Positions 12,007-19,792 of a stretch of DNA of 19,834 bases are shown here, one piece after another. The translations under genes were made by a program, and so were the position numbers. Each line of letters opens with the position of its first letter. Position 1 is the stretch's first letter. The stretch is taken from NCBI GenBank assembly GCA_046757725.1, contig JBHHYU010000059.1, positions 1-19,834 of the forward strand, in the 5' to 3' direction. A model generated the notes under the pieces. That model was given only the letters and a program-made list of their open reading frames with translations. It did no database searches and was not told the origin of the DNA. Origin of the DNA: JBHHYU01 sp046757725 (GTDB taxonomy: Bacteria > Desulfobacterota > Binatia > UBA9968).

Positions 12007-12795
12007 ATGCCATACGAAAGTAAAGATATGAAAAAGCATCAGACACGGATTCAAGAAGAATTTTCACGGCAGGCAGAAACGTTATCTTCTGCACCAGTCT
12101 TCACAAACGAACAGGCTCTTATCCGTATACGAGAAGCAGCGCATTTAATACAGCATGAACTTGTATTGGATCTCGCTTGTGGCCCAGGCATTGTAACTGA
12201 AGCTTTAGCCTATGAGGCCGGTAACGTTATCGCCTGCGATATCACCCCGGCTATGCTTACTCAGACTCAGCATCGCTGTATAAGAGCAGGGCTAACCAAT
12301 GTACACTGTGTGCTTGGCCAAGCGGAACAACTTCCTTTTGATGATGGAACTTTTGATGTGATTGTCAGTCGTTCTGCAGTTCATCACTTTCCGCAGCCGG
12401 ATATTGTCTTTGTTGAAATAGAACGTATCCTTCGTCCTTCTGGGCGTTGTGTTCTTTCCGATGTAGTATCCTCAGAGAAATCAGAGGATTCTATCTTACA
12501 CAACGCCCTTGAGCTTCTTCGTGACCCATCTCATACACAGATGCTCCCAGAGAGTAAGCTCTTGGCACATCTTCAAGCGGCTGGCTTAAAGGTGCAAGAC
12601 ACTGCGAAATGGACGAATAAACGGGAGTTCGAAGAGTGGCTTCGAATCACCAATGCTCCTGAGCGGGTAGGACCATTGCGTGTTGTGATGGCTACTTTGG
12701 CAAAATCCGGAGTAACCGCAGGTATCAATTTGCACCTTGACAATGGTAAATTAAATTTTGAACATAGCTCACTTCTGCTAGTGGCAGTCAAATAG
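12007..12795 (+). CDS. UbiE/COQ5-like SAM-dependent methyltransferase
   Basis: A 262-residue class I methyltransferase. Motif I is VLDLACGPGIVTEAL (53-67), the acidic residue ending strand 2 is D78 in VIACDITPAM, then GQAEQLPFDDGTFDVIVSRS (104-123) and VHHF. ERILRPSGRCVLSDVVSSE is the post-motif strand. The substrate is unknown; the closest look is to small-molecule (Methyltransf_11) enzymes. An alternative start is ATG 12028 (MKKHQ). It is not close in sequence to the methyltransferase at 7701 and its codons look more AT-rich. It stands alone. Confidence 0.88.
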   Translation: MPYESKDMKKHQTRIQEEFSRQAETLSSAPVFTNEQALIRIREAAHLIQHELVLDLACGPGIVTEALAYEAGNVIACDITPAMLTQTQHRCIRAGLTNVHCVLGQAEQLPFDDGTFDVIVSRSAVHHFPQPDIVFVEIERILRPSGRCVLSDVVSSEKSEDSILHNALELLRDPSHTQMLPESKLLAHLQAAGLKVQDTAKWTNKREFEEWLRITNAPERVGPLRVVMATLAKSGVTAGINLHLDNGKLNFEHSSLLLVAVK

Positions 12796-12934
12796 TCTCA
12801 AGTTACAGTTTTGTTTCTTGCAAAAATGTAGATCGAACAAGACAATAATGCCGGAGCCTTAGTTCTTTTTTTCATTATTTTATAAGCATGGGAGGCAGAA
12901 ATCATCAGCGTGGGGGTACAGGAAAGAAACACGT

Positions 12935-13381
12935 ATGACTGATGAGTGTGATGTATGGCCCACGGGTGCACCGGCAGTCGGTCAGAGGGCAGAATTAACG
13001 CGGGAAATATCGACGCGTGACATTGAGATGTTCACTGCCATTTCGGGAGATCGCAATCCGCTACATTACGACGAGGAACTCGCAAATGGGACAAAGTTCG
13101 GTGGAATCATTGTGCAGGGTGGAGTAACGAGTGCGATTCTCAACGCCGTTGTTGCCGAAAAACTACCGGGCCTGGGGACAGTATTCCTGCACGTGGACTG
13201 GAACTTCAATGCACCCGTGAGACCCGGAGACAAGATCACCGGGGCCGTGGAGGTTATCAAGGTCCGCACCGATAAACCCATGACGGAGCTGAAGACCACC
13301 GTAACGCGTGACGACGGCACGGTTGTCCTCGACGGAAAGGCGCTCTGTTACACGATGCCATTATCGCCCCCTGCCGGATGA
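12935..13381 (+). CDS. MaoC-like (R)-specific enoyl hydratase
   Basis: A 148-residue single hot-dog-fold protein of the MaoC hydratase group. The catalytic pair is D39 and H44 in the hydratase motif ISGDRNPLHYDEELANGTKF, followed by GGIIVQGGVTSAILNAV. VDWNFNAPVRPGDKITGAVE is the usual later strand. Such enzymes hydrate trans-2-enoyl-CoA to (R)-3-hydroxyacyl-CoA. No thiolase, PHA or fatty-acid gene adjoins it, so the pathway is unclear. Confidence 0.9.
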   Translation: MTDECDVWPTGAPAVGQRAELTREISTRDIEMFTAISGDRNPLHYDEELANGTKFGGIIVQGGVTSAILNAVVAEKLPGLGTVFLHVDWNFNAPVRPGDKITGAVEVIKVRTDKPMTELKTTVTRDDGTVVLDGKALCYTMPLSPPAG

Positions 13382-13591
13382 TCCATGACCCTCGTGGTTC
13401 TTACTGCGCCTACTATTGTACTACACGGCGCGGGCTAAGTTCTGGATACACTGCTTGCTGGATATGACCCTGGATGGCACTTGACAAACGCCGAGCAAGG
13501 AATGGATAGTGAGTGAGATTTTGCAGTTTTCGGTAAATTGGCTCGGACGTGCCATCTCGGCGTCCACACGCTCAATAGGTAGGTTGAAGAT

Positions 13592-14809
13592 ATGTCACTA
13601 CGGCGAAAGCTCTACTCCGGAAGTAATTTTCGGCGCTCCCTCTCAATCGAGGAATTACGTTCGATTGCAAGGAGACGGGTACCGCACTTTGCTTTCGAAT
13701 ATGTGGAGTGTGGCGCTGAAGACGAGCTGACGCTTCGCTGGAACCGAGCGGTTTTCGAATCGATCCGATTTGTGCCAAGTACCTTGGTGGATACGACCTC
13801 GCGTCACCTGCGGACAAACCTGTTCGGACACGAATCAAGCTTGCCCCTAATCATCGCTCCAACGGCGCTGAATGGGATGCAGTGTCATCGTGGGGATGTG
13901 GCGCTCGCACGTGCTGCCGCTGCAACTAACATTCCTTTTAGTCTGAGTACGTTTTCGAACGTACGCCTTGAGGAACTGGGGCGCGAGGCAGGTGGTCGCC
14001 TGTGGATGCAGCTCTACATCATGAAGGACCGGTCGATCGCCCGCGACATCGTTGGGCGCGCTGATCGCGCTGGGTATGAAGCACTGGTGTTGACCACCGA
14101 TGCGAACGTGTTCGGGTTCAGGGAGTGGGACCGGCGGAACTACCGAGAACCCGGTACGCTGTCTTTGCGCAATCTTGCTGATGTCGCGCGTCACCCACGG
14201 TGGGTACTGGATGTGATTGTTCCGCGGGGTGTCCCCCGATTCGAGAACGTTGTCGGGTTCCTGCCGCCGGAAGCCAAGAGCGCCCGTGCGGGTGTCGCAT
14301 ACCTGCCGCGCTTGCTTGTGCCTGACGTGACTTGGGAGGATGTCAAGTGGTTGCGGCAGGAATGGCCGCGCAAGTTGATTCTAAAAGGGGTGTTGAACGT
14401 CGCGGACGCCAACCGGGCCGCTGAATTTGGATGTGACGGAATTGTCCTTAGCAATCATGGTGGGCGGCAGCTCGACAGCTGCGTCTCGCCGATGGAAGTG
14501 TTACCGGAGATCGTGCGCACAGTCGGCCAGCGACTTGTCGTCATCATCGATGGTGGATTTCGGCGCGGCACCGATGTGGTGAAGGCAATGGCCCTCGGTG
14601 CCCACGCCGTGATGGTAGGCGCTGCAACTTTATATGGCCTTGGTGCTGGAGGAGAAGAGGGCGTTCGGCATGCACTTGACATTCTTTCGCGCGAAATAGA
14701 CCGAGTCCTCGGACAATTGGGATGCAATTCGGTCGCAGAGCTTGGTCCCCACGTGCTGGTTCAGCGATCCTCGCGCAAGAAGATGCCGGAGGAGCGCTGT
14801 CTTACGTGA
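13592..14809 (+). CDS. FMN-dependent alpha-hydroxy-acid dehydrogenase/oxidase
   Basis: A 405-residue member of the lactate/mandelate dehydrogenase and glycolate oxidase family. It begins with SIEELRSIARRRVPHFAFEY (18-37) and VECGAEDE. Active-site residues are present: Y142 (MQLYIMKD), K265 (LILKGVL), H289 and R292 in SNHGGRQLDS, and the FMN phosphate segment DGGFRRG (320-326). The next FMN phosphate motif, normally VGR, reads VGAAT, so the usual arginine is Ala344. The order and length fit MdlB/LldD-type enzymes that oxidise 2-hydroxy acids to 2-oxo acids. It has a plausible ribosome site (aggttgaag), stands alone and has no permease beside it. Confidence 0.92.
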   Translation: MSLRRKLYSGSNFRRSLSIEELRSIARRRVPHFAFEYVECGAEDELTLRWNRAVFESIRFVPSTLVDTTSRHLRTNLFGHESSLPLIIAPTALNGMQCHRGDVALARAAAATNIPFSLSTFSNVRLEELGREAGGRLWMQLYIMKDRSIARDIVGRADRAGYEALVLTTDANVFGFREWDRRNYREPGTLSLRNLADVARHPRWVLDVIVPRGVPRFENVVGFLPPEAKSARAGVAYLPRLLVPDVTWEDVKWLRQEWPRKLILKGVLNVADANRAAEFGCDGIVLSNHGGRQLDSCVSPMEVLPEIVRTVGQRLVVIIDGGFRRGTDVVKAMALGAHAVMVGAATLYGLGAGGEEGVRHALDILSREIDRVLGQLGCNSVAELGPHVLVQRSSRKKMPEERCLT

Positions 14810-14873
14810 CGTTCTGGGTTTTGTTGTTAGTGCCGGCTAATGGACAGGAGCGTCCCTAGCCTCCGCTTGTACA

Positions 14874-15257
14874 ATGAACAACGCGTTAAAGGGAGCCTTC
14901 TGGTCAGGCTTTATATTCCCGGGCCTGGGTCAGATTGTTCTCAAACACCATAAGCGGGGTGCTTTCATCATGCTGGTAGTTTTGGTCAGTATATCCGTGG
15001 TTGTAGTGGAAGCCGCCCGCTCCGCCCTCGCAATCCTGGAAGCAATTGCTGCGAGCGGTGGGGCAATCAATATGAATACCATCTTGAGCGCAGCTACCCA
15101 GGCCGTCGTCACTTCTCGGAGCTTCACATTGAATCTCGTTTTGTGGACGACAATCCTCTGCTGGATCATTGGAGTTGTTGACGCATACAGAATCGGGAGG
15201 AAAAAGGACATCGAAGAAGCTTCAACAGGTCAGCTTTCCAATGGCAAGGGTGATTGA
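14874..15257 (+). CDS. small membrane protein with GFIFPGLGQ motif
   Basis: A 127-residue protein. It starts LKGAFWSGFIFPGLGQIVLK, a pattern seen in TM2/DUF5683-like small membrane proteins. A span follows at about 30-55 (FIMLVVLVSISVVVVEAA), and a last span around LNLVLWTTILCWIIGVVDAY, the family's usual 'hxxxhxDAY' ending, is followed by a polar tail. Function unknown. There is no clear ribosome site. Confidence 0.75.
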   Translation: MNNALKGAFWSGFIFPGLGQIVLKHHKRGAFIMLVVLVSISVVVVEAARSALAILEAIAASGGAINMNTILSAATQAVVTSRSFTLNLVLWTTILCWIIGVVDAYRIGRKKDIEEASTGQLSNGKGD

Positions 15258-15295
15258 TCGCATACCCATTTGCCAGGCGAAGATAGGAGGAGCCC

Positions 15296-15499
15296 ATGCG
15301 CATCATTTCCTTGCTCCCCAGTGCAACGGAGATCGTCTATGCCCTGGTACTGGAGGATCAGATAGTCGGCGTCAGCGACGAGTGCGATTTCCAGGGATTA
15401 GTCCGAGGGTTACCGGAGGCCACGCGTACCTTGATACCCACTGACGCACCCATCGCCGATTCTGTCATATGTGGGACCGGGGTCAAGGTGACTGGATGA
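15296..15499 (+). pseudogene. truncated BtuF-like cobalamin-binding protein (N-terminal fragment)
   Basis: The first ~55 residues (MRIISLLPSATEIVYAL, then EDQIVGVSDECDFQGLVRGL) match the start of periplasmic-binding-protein-fold, BtuF-like cobalamin-binding proteins, which are normally about 270-300 residues. After TRTLIPTDAPIADSV the sequence loses family character and stops at residue 67, running into the start of the next gene. It has a good ribosome site (aggagg, 15285-15290). I conclude that a 3' deletion removed most of the gene and joined it to the DUF71 gene. Confidence 0.8.
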
Positions 15500-16170
15500 C
15501 CGCGCGCCGAGTACTTCTCTCTTGGAGTTCGGGAAAGGACAGCGCATGGACATTGCACGTCCTTCGTCAACAACCGGAGGTGGAAGTCGTGGGCCTGCTA
15601 ACGACGTTTAACGAAGCGGTCAACCGCGTCGCCATGCATGCCGTCCGCCGCCCCCTCGTCGAAGCCCAGGCCGCTATGGCGGGACTGCAGGTCTGGCCAG
15701 TTCCCTTACCATTTCCCTGTTCCAACGCCGATTACGAGGAAAGGATGCGTGCGGTAATGAGCCGCGCACGGGAGGAAGGCGTGACGCACGTGGCCTTCGG
15801 CGACCTTTTCCTGGAGGATGTGCGAGAGTACCGGATCCGCATGCTGGCAGGGAGTCGGATCGAGCCGCTGTTTCCGCTGTGGTGCTCGCCTGCGGACACC
15901 CCGCTCCTCGCCCAAAAGATGGTACGTGCCGGCCTACGTGCGGTGCTGACGTGCGTGGATGCCAAGCAACTCTCAGAGAACTTCGCGGGTCGGGCGTACG
16001 ACACGGCGTTCCTGTCCGATCTACCGCCTACGGTCGATCCGTGCGGCGAACACGGAGAGTTCCATACCTTCTGCTTTGGGGGCTCGATGTTCGTCTCCGA
16101 AATTGCGATACAGCTTGGTGAAACCGTTTCGCGCGACGGATTTTGCTTCACCGATCTGATTCCAGGTTAA
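15496..16170 (+). CDS. DUF71/COG2102 PP-loop ATPase (Dph6-like, B12-linked subgroup likely)
   Basis: A 224-residue adenine-nucleotide alpha-hydrolase-fold enzyme. The PP-loop is SWSSGKDSAW (9-18). Family motifs follow: FGDLFLEDVR (101-110), IEPLFPLWC (122-130) and DPCGEHGEFHTF (181-192). Eukaryotic and archaeal relatives are diphthine-ammonia ligases. Bacteria lack diphthamide, and published comparative genomics of DUF71 proposes a separate bacterial branch tied to B12 salvage. The BtuF-like fragment directly upstream supports that branch here. ATG 15496 is chosen as the start of the conserved region; it overlaps the fragment's stop as ATGA. Confidence 0.88.
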   Translation: MTARRVLLSWSSGKDSAWTLHVLRQQPEVEVVGLLTTFNEAVNRVAMHAVRRPLVEAQAAMAGLQVWPVPLPFPCSNADYEERMRAVMSRAREEGVTHVAFGDLFLEDVREYRIRMLAGSRIEPLFPLWCSPADTPLLAQKMVRAGLRAVLTCVDAKQLSENFAGRAYDTAFLSDLPPTVDPCGEHGEFHTFCFGGSMFVSEIAIQLGETVSRDGFCFTDLIPG

Positions 16171-16193
16171 TGACTAAAAGAGGAGCATTGGAT

Positions 16194-16282
16194 TGTAGAA
16201 AAGGGCAGGAGGGCCTGTGCTGTCCTGAAGCCTTTTGCCTGCCCCAACCATAAAGGTCCGTTTCCCACACACGTTTTCTACA
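16194..16282. repeat. nested imperfect inverted repeat after the DUF71 gene
   Basis: TGTAGAAAA (16194-16202) pairs with TTTTCTACA (16274-16282), and directly inside, GGGCAGG (16203-16209) pairs with CCTGCCC (16238-16244). It could be a transcription terminator (no T-run follows), a small MITE-like element or a processing hairpin. Confidence 0.4.
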
Positions 16283-16339
16283 GCCTCATTAGGGAGGACC
16301 AATCTAAATCTAGACGGGGGAAGAGGTAAGGAGATCGTC

Positions 16340-16957
16340 ATGGTGCTCGGAGTCATCGGCGCTGGATTCGGCCGGACCGGTACGTTCTCTCTAAAAAGGG
16401 CACTTGAGAGGCTGGGCTATGGTCCCTGCTACCACATGGCCGAAGTGCTTGCTAATCCTGCTCACATCCCTGTCTGGAGCGCGGCTGCCGAAGGAAGTAC
16501 GATAGAGTGGAATACGCTGTTTGAAGGATATCGGGCCGCAGTCGATTGGCCTACGTCGCACTTCTGGTACAAACTCACAAACGAGTACCCGGAAGCCAAG
16601 GTCCTCCTGACGGTGCGCGATTCCGAGAAGTGGTATGATAGTGTTTACCGAACAATCTACCAATCACTCATCCAGCCTTTGCCGAGCGATGACCCTGTTA
16701 CACGTGACCAGAGGGCGATGGCGAGGAAGATTGTTCTCGAAGGTACCTTCGAGGGCAGATTCGCTGATCGTACCTACGCGATTGCCGTGTATGAACAGCA
16801 CAACACAGAAGTGCGGCGGATCATAGAGCCAAGTCGCCTCCTGGTATACGAAGTCACTGCCGGTTGGGAGCCGCTTTGTGAGTTTCTAGGGTGTCCGACA
16901 CCCAACGAACCTTTTCCGCGGCTGAATACGACCGCGGAGTTCAAGAGGAAGCGTTAA
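16340..16957 (+). CDS. sulfotransferase-like protein (Sulfotransfer_4 family)
   Basis: A 205-residue P-loop protein. GAGFGRTGTFSLKRALERLG (8-27) is the 5'-phosphosulfate-binding loop of the PAPS sulfotransferase fold as found in the PF17784-type family. CYHMAEVL, then FWYKLTNEYPEAKVLLTVRD and SEKWYDSVYRTI (with the R-D-x-x-x-W pattern of the 3'-phosphate site) and ending GWEPLCEFLGCPTPNEPFPR are all family features. ATG 16340 is preferred over an upstream in-frame start at 16235 because aaggag precedes it by 6 bp. Acceptor unknown; it stands alone. Confidence 0.88.
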   Translation: MVLGVIGAGFGRTGTFSLKRALERLGYGPCYHMAEVLANPAHIPVWSAAAEGSTIEWNTLFEGYRAAVDWPTSHFWYKLTNEYPEAKVLLTVRDSEKWYDSVYRTIYQSLIQPLPSDDPVTRDQRAMARKIVLEGTFEGRFADRTYAIAVYEQHNTEVRRIIEPSRLLVYEVTAGWEPLCEFLGCPTPNEPFPRLNTTAEFKRKR

Positions 16958-17026
16958 GAATCATAACATAAGCATTGTAAAAGTAAAATCTGTAGGGGTT
17001 AGCGTTAGGTGTTCGGGAAATCATGA

Positions 17027-17425
17027 ATGAAGGATGGGCCATGGAAAGAATGGGCAGAGTCACTGAAGGAGAAGACAGCGACTCTTTACCTTGTGGCCCG
17101 GGATCCCAGGGTTCCGCTCCTGCCAAAGCTCGTTGTCGCTCTAGTGGTGGCCTATGCTCTGAGTCCGATCGATCTTATTCCAGATTTTATTCCAATTATA
17201 GGCTTTTTGGATGACTTCGTCTTGCTACCCTTGGGTATCTGGTTGGCTGTGACCCTTGTTTCCCCAGAGGTATGGACTGAGTGCCACGCTTTAGCCTCTC
17301 GACGAGCAAGCGAAATCCCCGGCAATCGTTGGGCTGCGGCTGTGATTGTGATCATTTGGCTTTTGGGAATTCTTGGTTTCACGCTTTGGGCGTGGCAGTT
17401 CGCGAGGAGGATAATCAGCCCCTAA
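17027..17425 (+). CDS. DUF1232 (YkvA-like) membrane protein
   Basis: A 132-residue protein with the DUF1232 signature YALSPIDLIPDFIPIIGFLD (43-62) and the preceding basic amphipathic part RDPRVPLLPKLVV. A second hydrophobic span near the C-terminus (AAAVIVIIWLLGILGFTLWA) anchors it in the membrane. Function is not established for the family. ATG 17027 is used (ATG 17023 is in another frame). The TAA stop lies in CCCTAAC, which looks like an attC R'' box, but no attC fold follows. Confidence 0.85.
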   Translation: MKDGPWKEWAESLKEKTATLYLVARDPRVPLLPKLVVALVVAYALSPIDLIPDFIPIIGFLDDFVLLPLGIWLAVTLVSPEVWTECHALASRRASEIPGNRWAAAVIVIIWLLGILGFTLWAWQFARRIISP

Positions 17426-17626
17426 CACCGCCATCGTTCCGCAGCTCATGCTAGCAACACAACTCTGTGGGAGGAGAAAAGCGGTCGCTTGGGTTCGTGT
17501 TTTATCGGCTATCGCAGCCACACCCTTTCCTTTACAATGCCAATAGAGAACGGTATCATCCGCAATTGTTGTTTTGGTGTTACACCTTTTATCCACAATG
17601 CTTCCGAAGGATACAGCAGGTAAAGG

Positions 17627-18640
17627 ATGAGATTTGGAATTCAACTGGCTAGTTATCCAGCGGAATCCGATTCCGTCGAAGCGTGGCAGCAGATGTCCGA
17701 GCGGGTACAGTTAGCCTACAAAAACAACTTCGACGCGCTGTTTGTCTCCCAGCACTACGTAACCGGCCCCGACACGGCGGCATTACAGTCTATTCCCCTA
17801 CTAGGGTACCTGGCTGCGAAGGTACCGGGTCTATACTTTGGGACCTCCATCTTACTCCTCCCTCTCCATCACCCCGTTCAGGTCGCTGAGCAGGCTGCGA
17901 CGCTGGACATCCTTTCGGGAGGTAGGTTCCTGCTCGGCGTAGGCCGGGGATATAGGGATGTAGAGTTCCAGGCCTTTGGGCTGGAAAAACGGCAACGTAG
18001 CGCTCGCTTTGTGGAAGGAGTTCAGGTCATTCGAAAACTTTGGGCTGAGGACAATGTCACCTTCAATGGCCGGTGTTTCCGGCTGGATGGAGTCAGTATA
18101 GCTCCGAAGCCACTGCAGCGACCCGGCCCTCCGATCCTCGTGGGCGCGGACACGGTAAGGAGCGTCTCCAGGGTACCCGAGGTCGGGGACCACTGGATAG
18201 CTAGCCGGCGCCACTCTAAGGGGTTCTTGCGGCAAGCGCTTCCTGTTTACAAAGATGCTCTAGAGCGGCAAGGGAAGGAGTTCAAGGGCCTTTTCATTTT
18301 TCGTGACCTGTGCATTGCGGGTAGCTCGCGAGAGGCTGAGATTCGGATTAAAGAGGCGTATGAGCGGAGGTACCGCCGGTACCAACAATGGGGCCAACCG
18401 GGGGAACGTTATGATCTACCTTTCGATGAGTTAAAGAAAGATCGTCTTATTGTCGGGAGCTGCGACGAGGTGATTGAGGAAGTCATGGCCTACCACAGGG
18501 AGTTTGGTGCCGAGTTCATGTGGTTCAAGGTGGACTGGCCCGGGATGGATCCACAGTTGACGCTGGAGACGATTCAAGTGTTTGGGGAGCAGGTGATACC
18601 AGAAATCAAGCGGGCGGCGCCATCGTGTCCAGTGCCCTAG
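17627..18640 (+). CDS. LLM-class flavin-dependent oxidoreductase (luciferase-like)
   Basis: A 337-residue TIM-barrel flavoprotein of the bacterial luciferase-like monooxygenase family. Diagnostic stretches are FDALFVSQHYVTGP (35-48), YFGTSILLLPLHHPVQVAEQ, ATLDILSGGRFLLGVGRGYR and the later PKPLQRPGPPILVGADTV. RLIVGSCDEVIEEVMAYHRE precedes the C-terminal helices. These use reduced FMN or F420 on varied organic substrates, which cannot be told from sequence. Start ATG 17627 sits behind gcagg/aaagg. It is followed by an 8-bp stem GATTACCT/AGGTAATC (18647-18675). Confidence 0.9.
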   Translation: MRFGIQLASYPAESDSVEAWQQMSERVQLAYKNNFDALFVSQHYVTGPDTAALQSIPLLGYLAAKVPGLYFGTSILLLPLHHPVQVAEQAATLDILSGGRFLLGVGRGYRDVEFQAFGLEKRQRSARFVEGVQVIRKLWAEDNVTFNGRCFRLDGVSIAPKPLQRPGPPILVGADTVRSVSRVPEVGDHWIASRRHSKGFLRQALPVYKDALERQGKEFKGLFIFRDLCIAGSSREAEIRIKEAYERRYRRYQQWGQPGERYDLPFDELKKDRLIVGSCDEVIEEVMAYHREFGAEFMWFKVDWPGMDPQLTLETIQVFGEQVIPEIKRAAPSCPVP

Positions 18641-18646
18641 CTTGAG

Positions 18647-18675
18647 GATTACCTCGGAAAGGTTCTAAGGTAATC
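18647..18675. terminator. possible hairpin terminator after the LLM oxidoreductase gene
   Basis: GATTACCT (18647-18654) and AGGTAATC (18668-18675) form an 8-bp stem with a 13-base loop. No T-run follows, so intrinsic termination is uncertain. Confidence 0.3.
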
Positions 18676-18839
18676 GGGCACACGCGGATATGCCGTTTGC
18701 ACCGCCAATTACATTATGGGTTTCGATAGGTTAGCAGTTGGGCAGGAGAAAAGGGTAAAAAGAATCGCTGAATTGGCTCGGGCGGCTCGGCTCTTTTGGT
18801 AAACAGCAAACCTCTGGGAGGCTTTCAAGAAACCCAAAG

Positions 18840-19352
18840 ATGTCTTGGGGAATGTTTAGAGCGATTATCCTTTTGCCTGGGACGGTGCTTCTTTTTATCC
18901 CCGGAGTTATTCTGTGGGCTGCAGAAGGCTCACAATTTTCTCCTGAATTATCAACTCCCCATCAAACTCTGTTCTGGCTAGCTCTGTTAACAGCGAGTAT
19001 GGGTCTTGGATTATCCGGTTGGACGGTCACGCTTTTTAAAGAGTTTGGCGAAGGAACCCCTGCACCTTGGGACCCTCCGAAAAAGCTCGTTGTCCGTGGT
19101 CCCTACCGCCATGTTAGAAACCCTATGATTATTGGAGTCATACTCATGCTTATAGCCGAGGCCATGCTGTTCCGATCTTGGCCGATTGTGGTATGGATGG
19201 TGCTATTCTTCATTGGTAACACAATCTATTTTCCTGTTATTGAGGAAAAGGGCTTGGAGAAAAAGTTCGGTGACAACTACCGGGATTATAAAGCACATGT
19301 TCCCCGTTGGAGGCCCCGACTGCGGGCGTGGAAACAAACAAAAGAAAGTTAA
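18840..19352 (+). CDS. isoprenylcysteine carboxyl methyltransferase-like membrane methyltransferase
   Basis: A 170-residue membrane protein of the ICMT/phospholipid methyltransferase (PEMT-like) family with about four spans. The SAM-binding RGPYRHVRNPMIIG (86-99) and C-terminal FPVIEEKGLEKKFGDNYRDY (131-150) with VPRWRPR are diagnostic. In bacteria such proteins methylate membrane lipids or small molecules; the substrate here is unknown. No Shine-Dalgarno sequence lies at the normal distance from ATG 18840, so the start is moderately certain. Confidence 0.88.
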   Translation: MSWGMFRAIILLPGTVLLFIPGVILWAAEGSQFSPELSTPHQTLFWLALLTASMGLGLSGWTVTLFKEFGEGTPAPWDPPKKLVVRGPYRHVRNPMIIGVILMLIAEAMLFRSWPIVVWMVLFFIGNTIYFPVIEEKGLEKKFGDNYRDYKAHVPRWRPRLRAWKQTKES

Positions 19353-19451
19353 CCAGACCTTTCGTAGCGTCTAGAAAGAGGTAGCCAAAACGTATGACAA
19401 ACCTTTCAACCGAAATGCGCGATAAGCCACGCAGTTGTTAGGACCATTGTT

Positions 19452-19763
19452 ATGAGCAGAGGCCAAAGGGAAGATATTTTGATACAAACGGAAGAGGTTA
19501 GGGTGCGAGTTCTCAAACTCGAGTCCCACGAAGAAGCAGCATGGCACTATCACTCGGAGATTACAGATAACATGTTTGGGCTAGGTGGGAATATCGAAAT
19601 CCAATTACGAGCACCCGAGGAGAAGGTGCTTTTAGGGCTGGGTCAAAGATGTGAAGTTAGGTCCGGAAGAGAGCATAGAGTGGTAAACAAGGGCAAGCAA
19701 AAAGCCCGCTACCTTCTTGTTCAGGGCGTAGGCAAATATGACTATAATGTGGTCAACTCATAA
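19452..19763 (+). CDS. single-domain cupin protein
   Basis: A 103-residue small cupin. Motif 1 supplies H32 and H34 in AAWHYHSEITD, with the glycine-rich turn and Q51; motif 2 supplies H75 in RCEVRSGREHRVVNKG. A metal site with His residues is therefore plausible. YLLVQGVGKYDY ends the barrel. Function unknown. A weak tagga sequence precedes ATG 19452 by 8 bp. Confidence 0.8.
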   Translation: MSRGQREDILIQTEEVRVRVLKLESHEEAAWHYHSEITDNMFGLGGNIEIQLRAPEEKVLLGLGQRCEVRSGREHRVVNKGKQKARYLLVQGVGKYDYNVVNS

Positions 19764-19792
19764 CGAGACATTCAAAAGAGACACCTTTAATC

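Noticed and set aside
16961..17010. Possible attC between the sulfotransferase and DUF1232 genes (ATAAC ... GTTAGGT)
   Set aside because: Only about 50 bp with no pairing arms; the boxes alone are too short to be evidence.
17420..17500. CCCTAAC overlapping the DUF1232 stop as an R'' box
   Set aside because: It resembles the cassette layout seen at 7052, but I could not find a foldable right half or an R' box.
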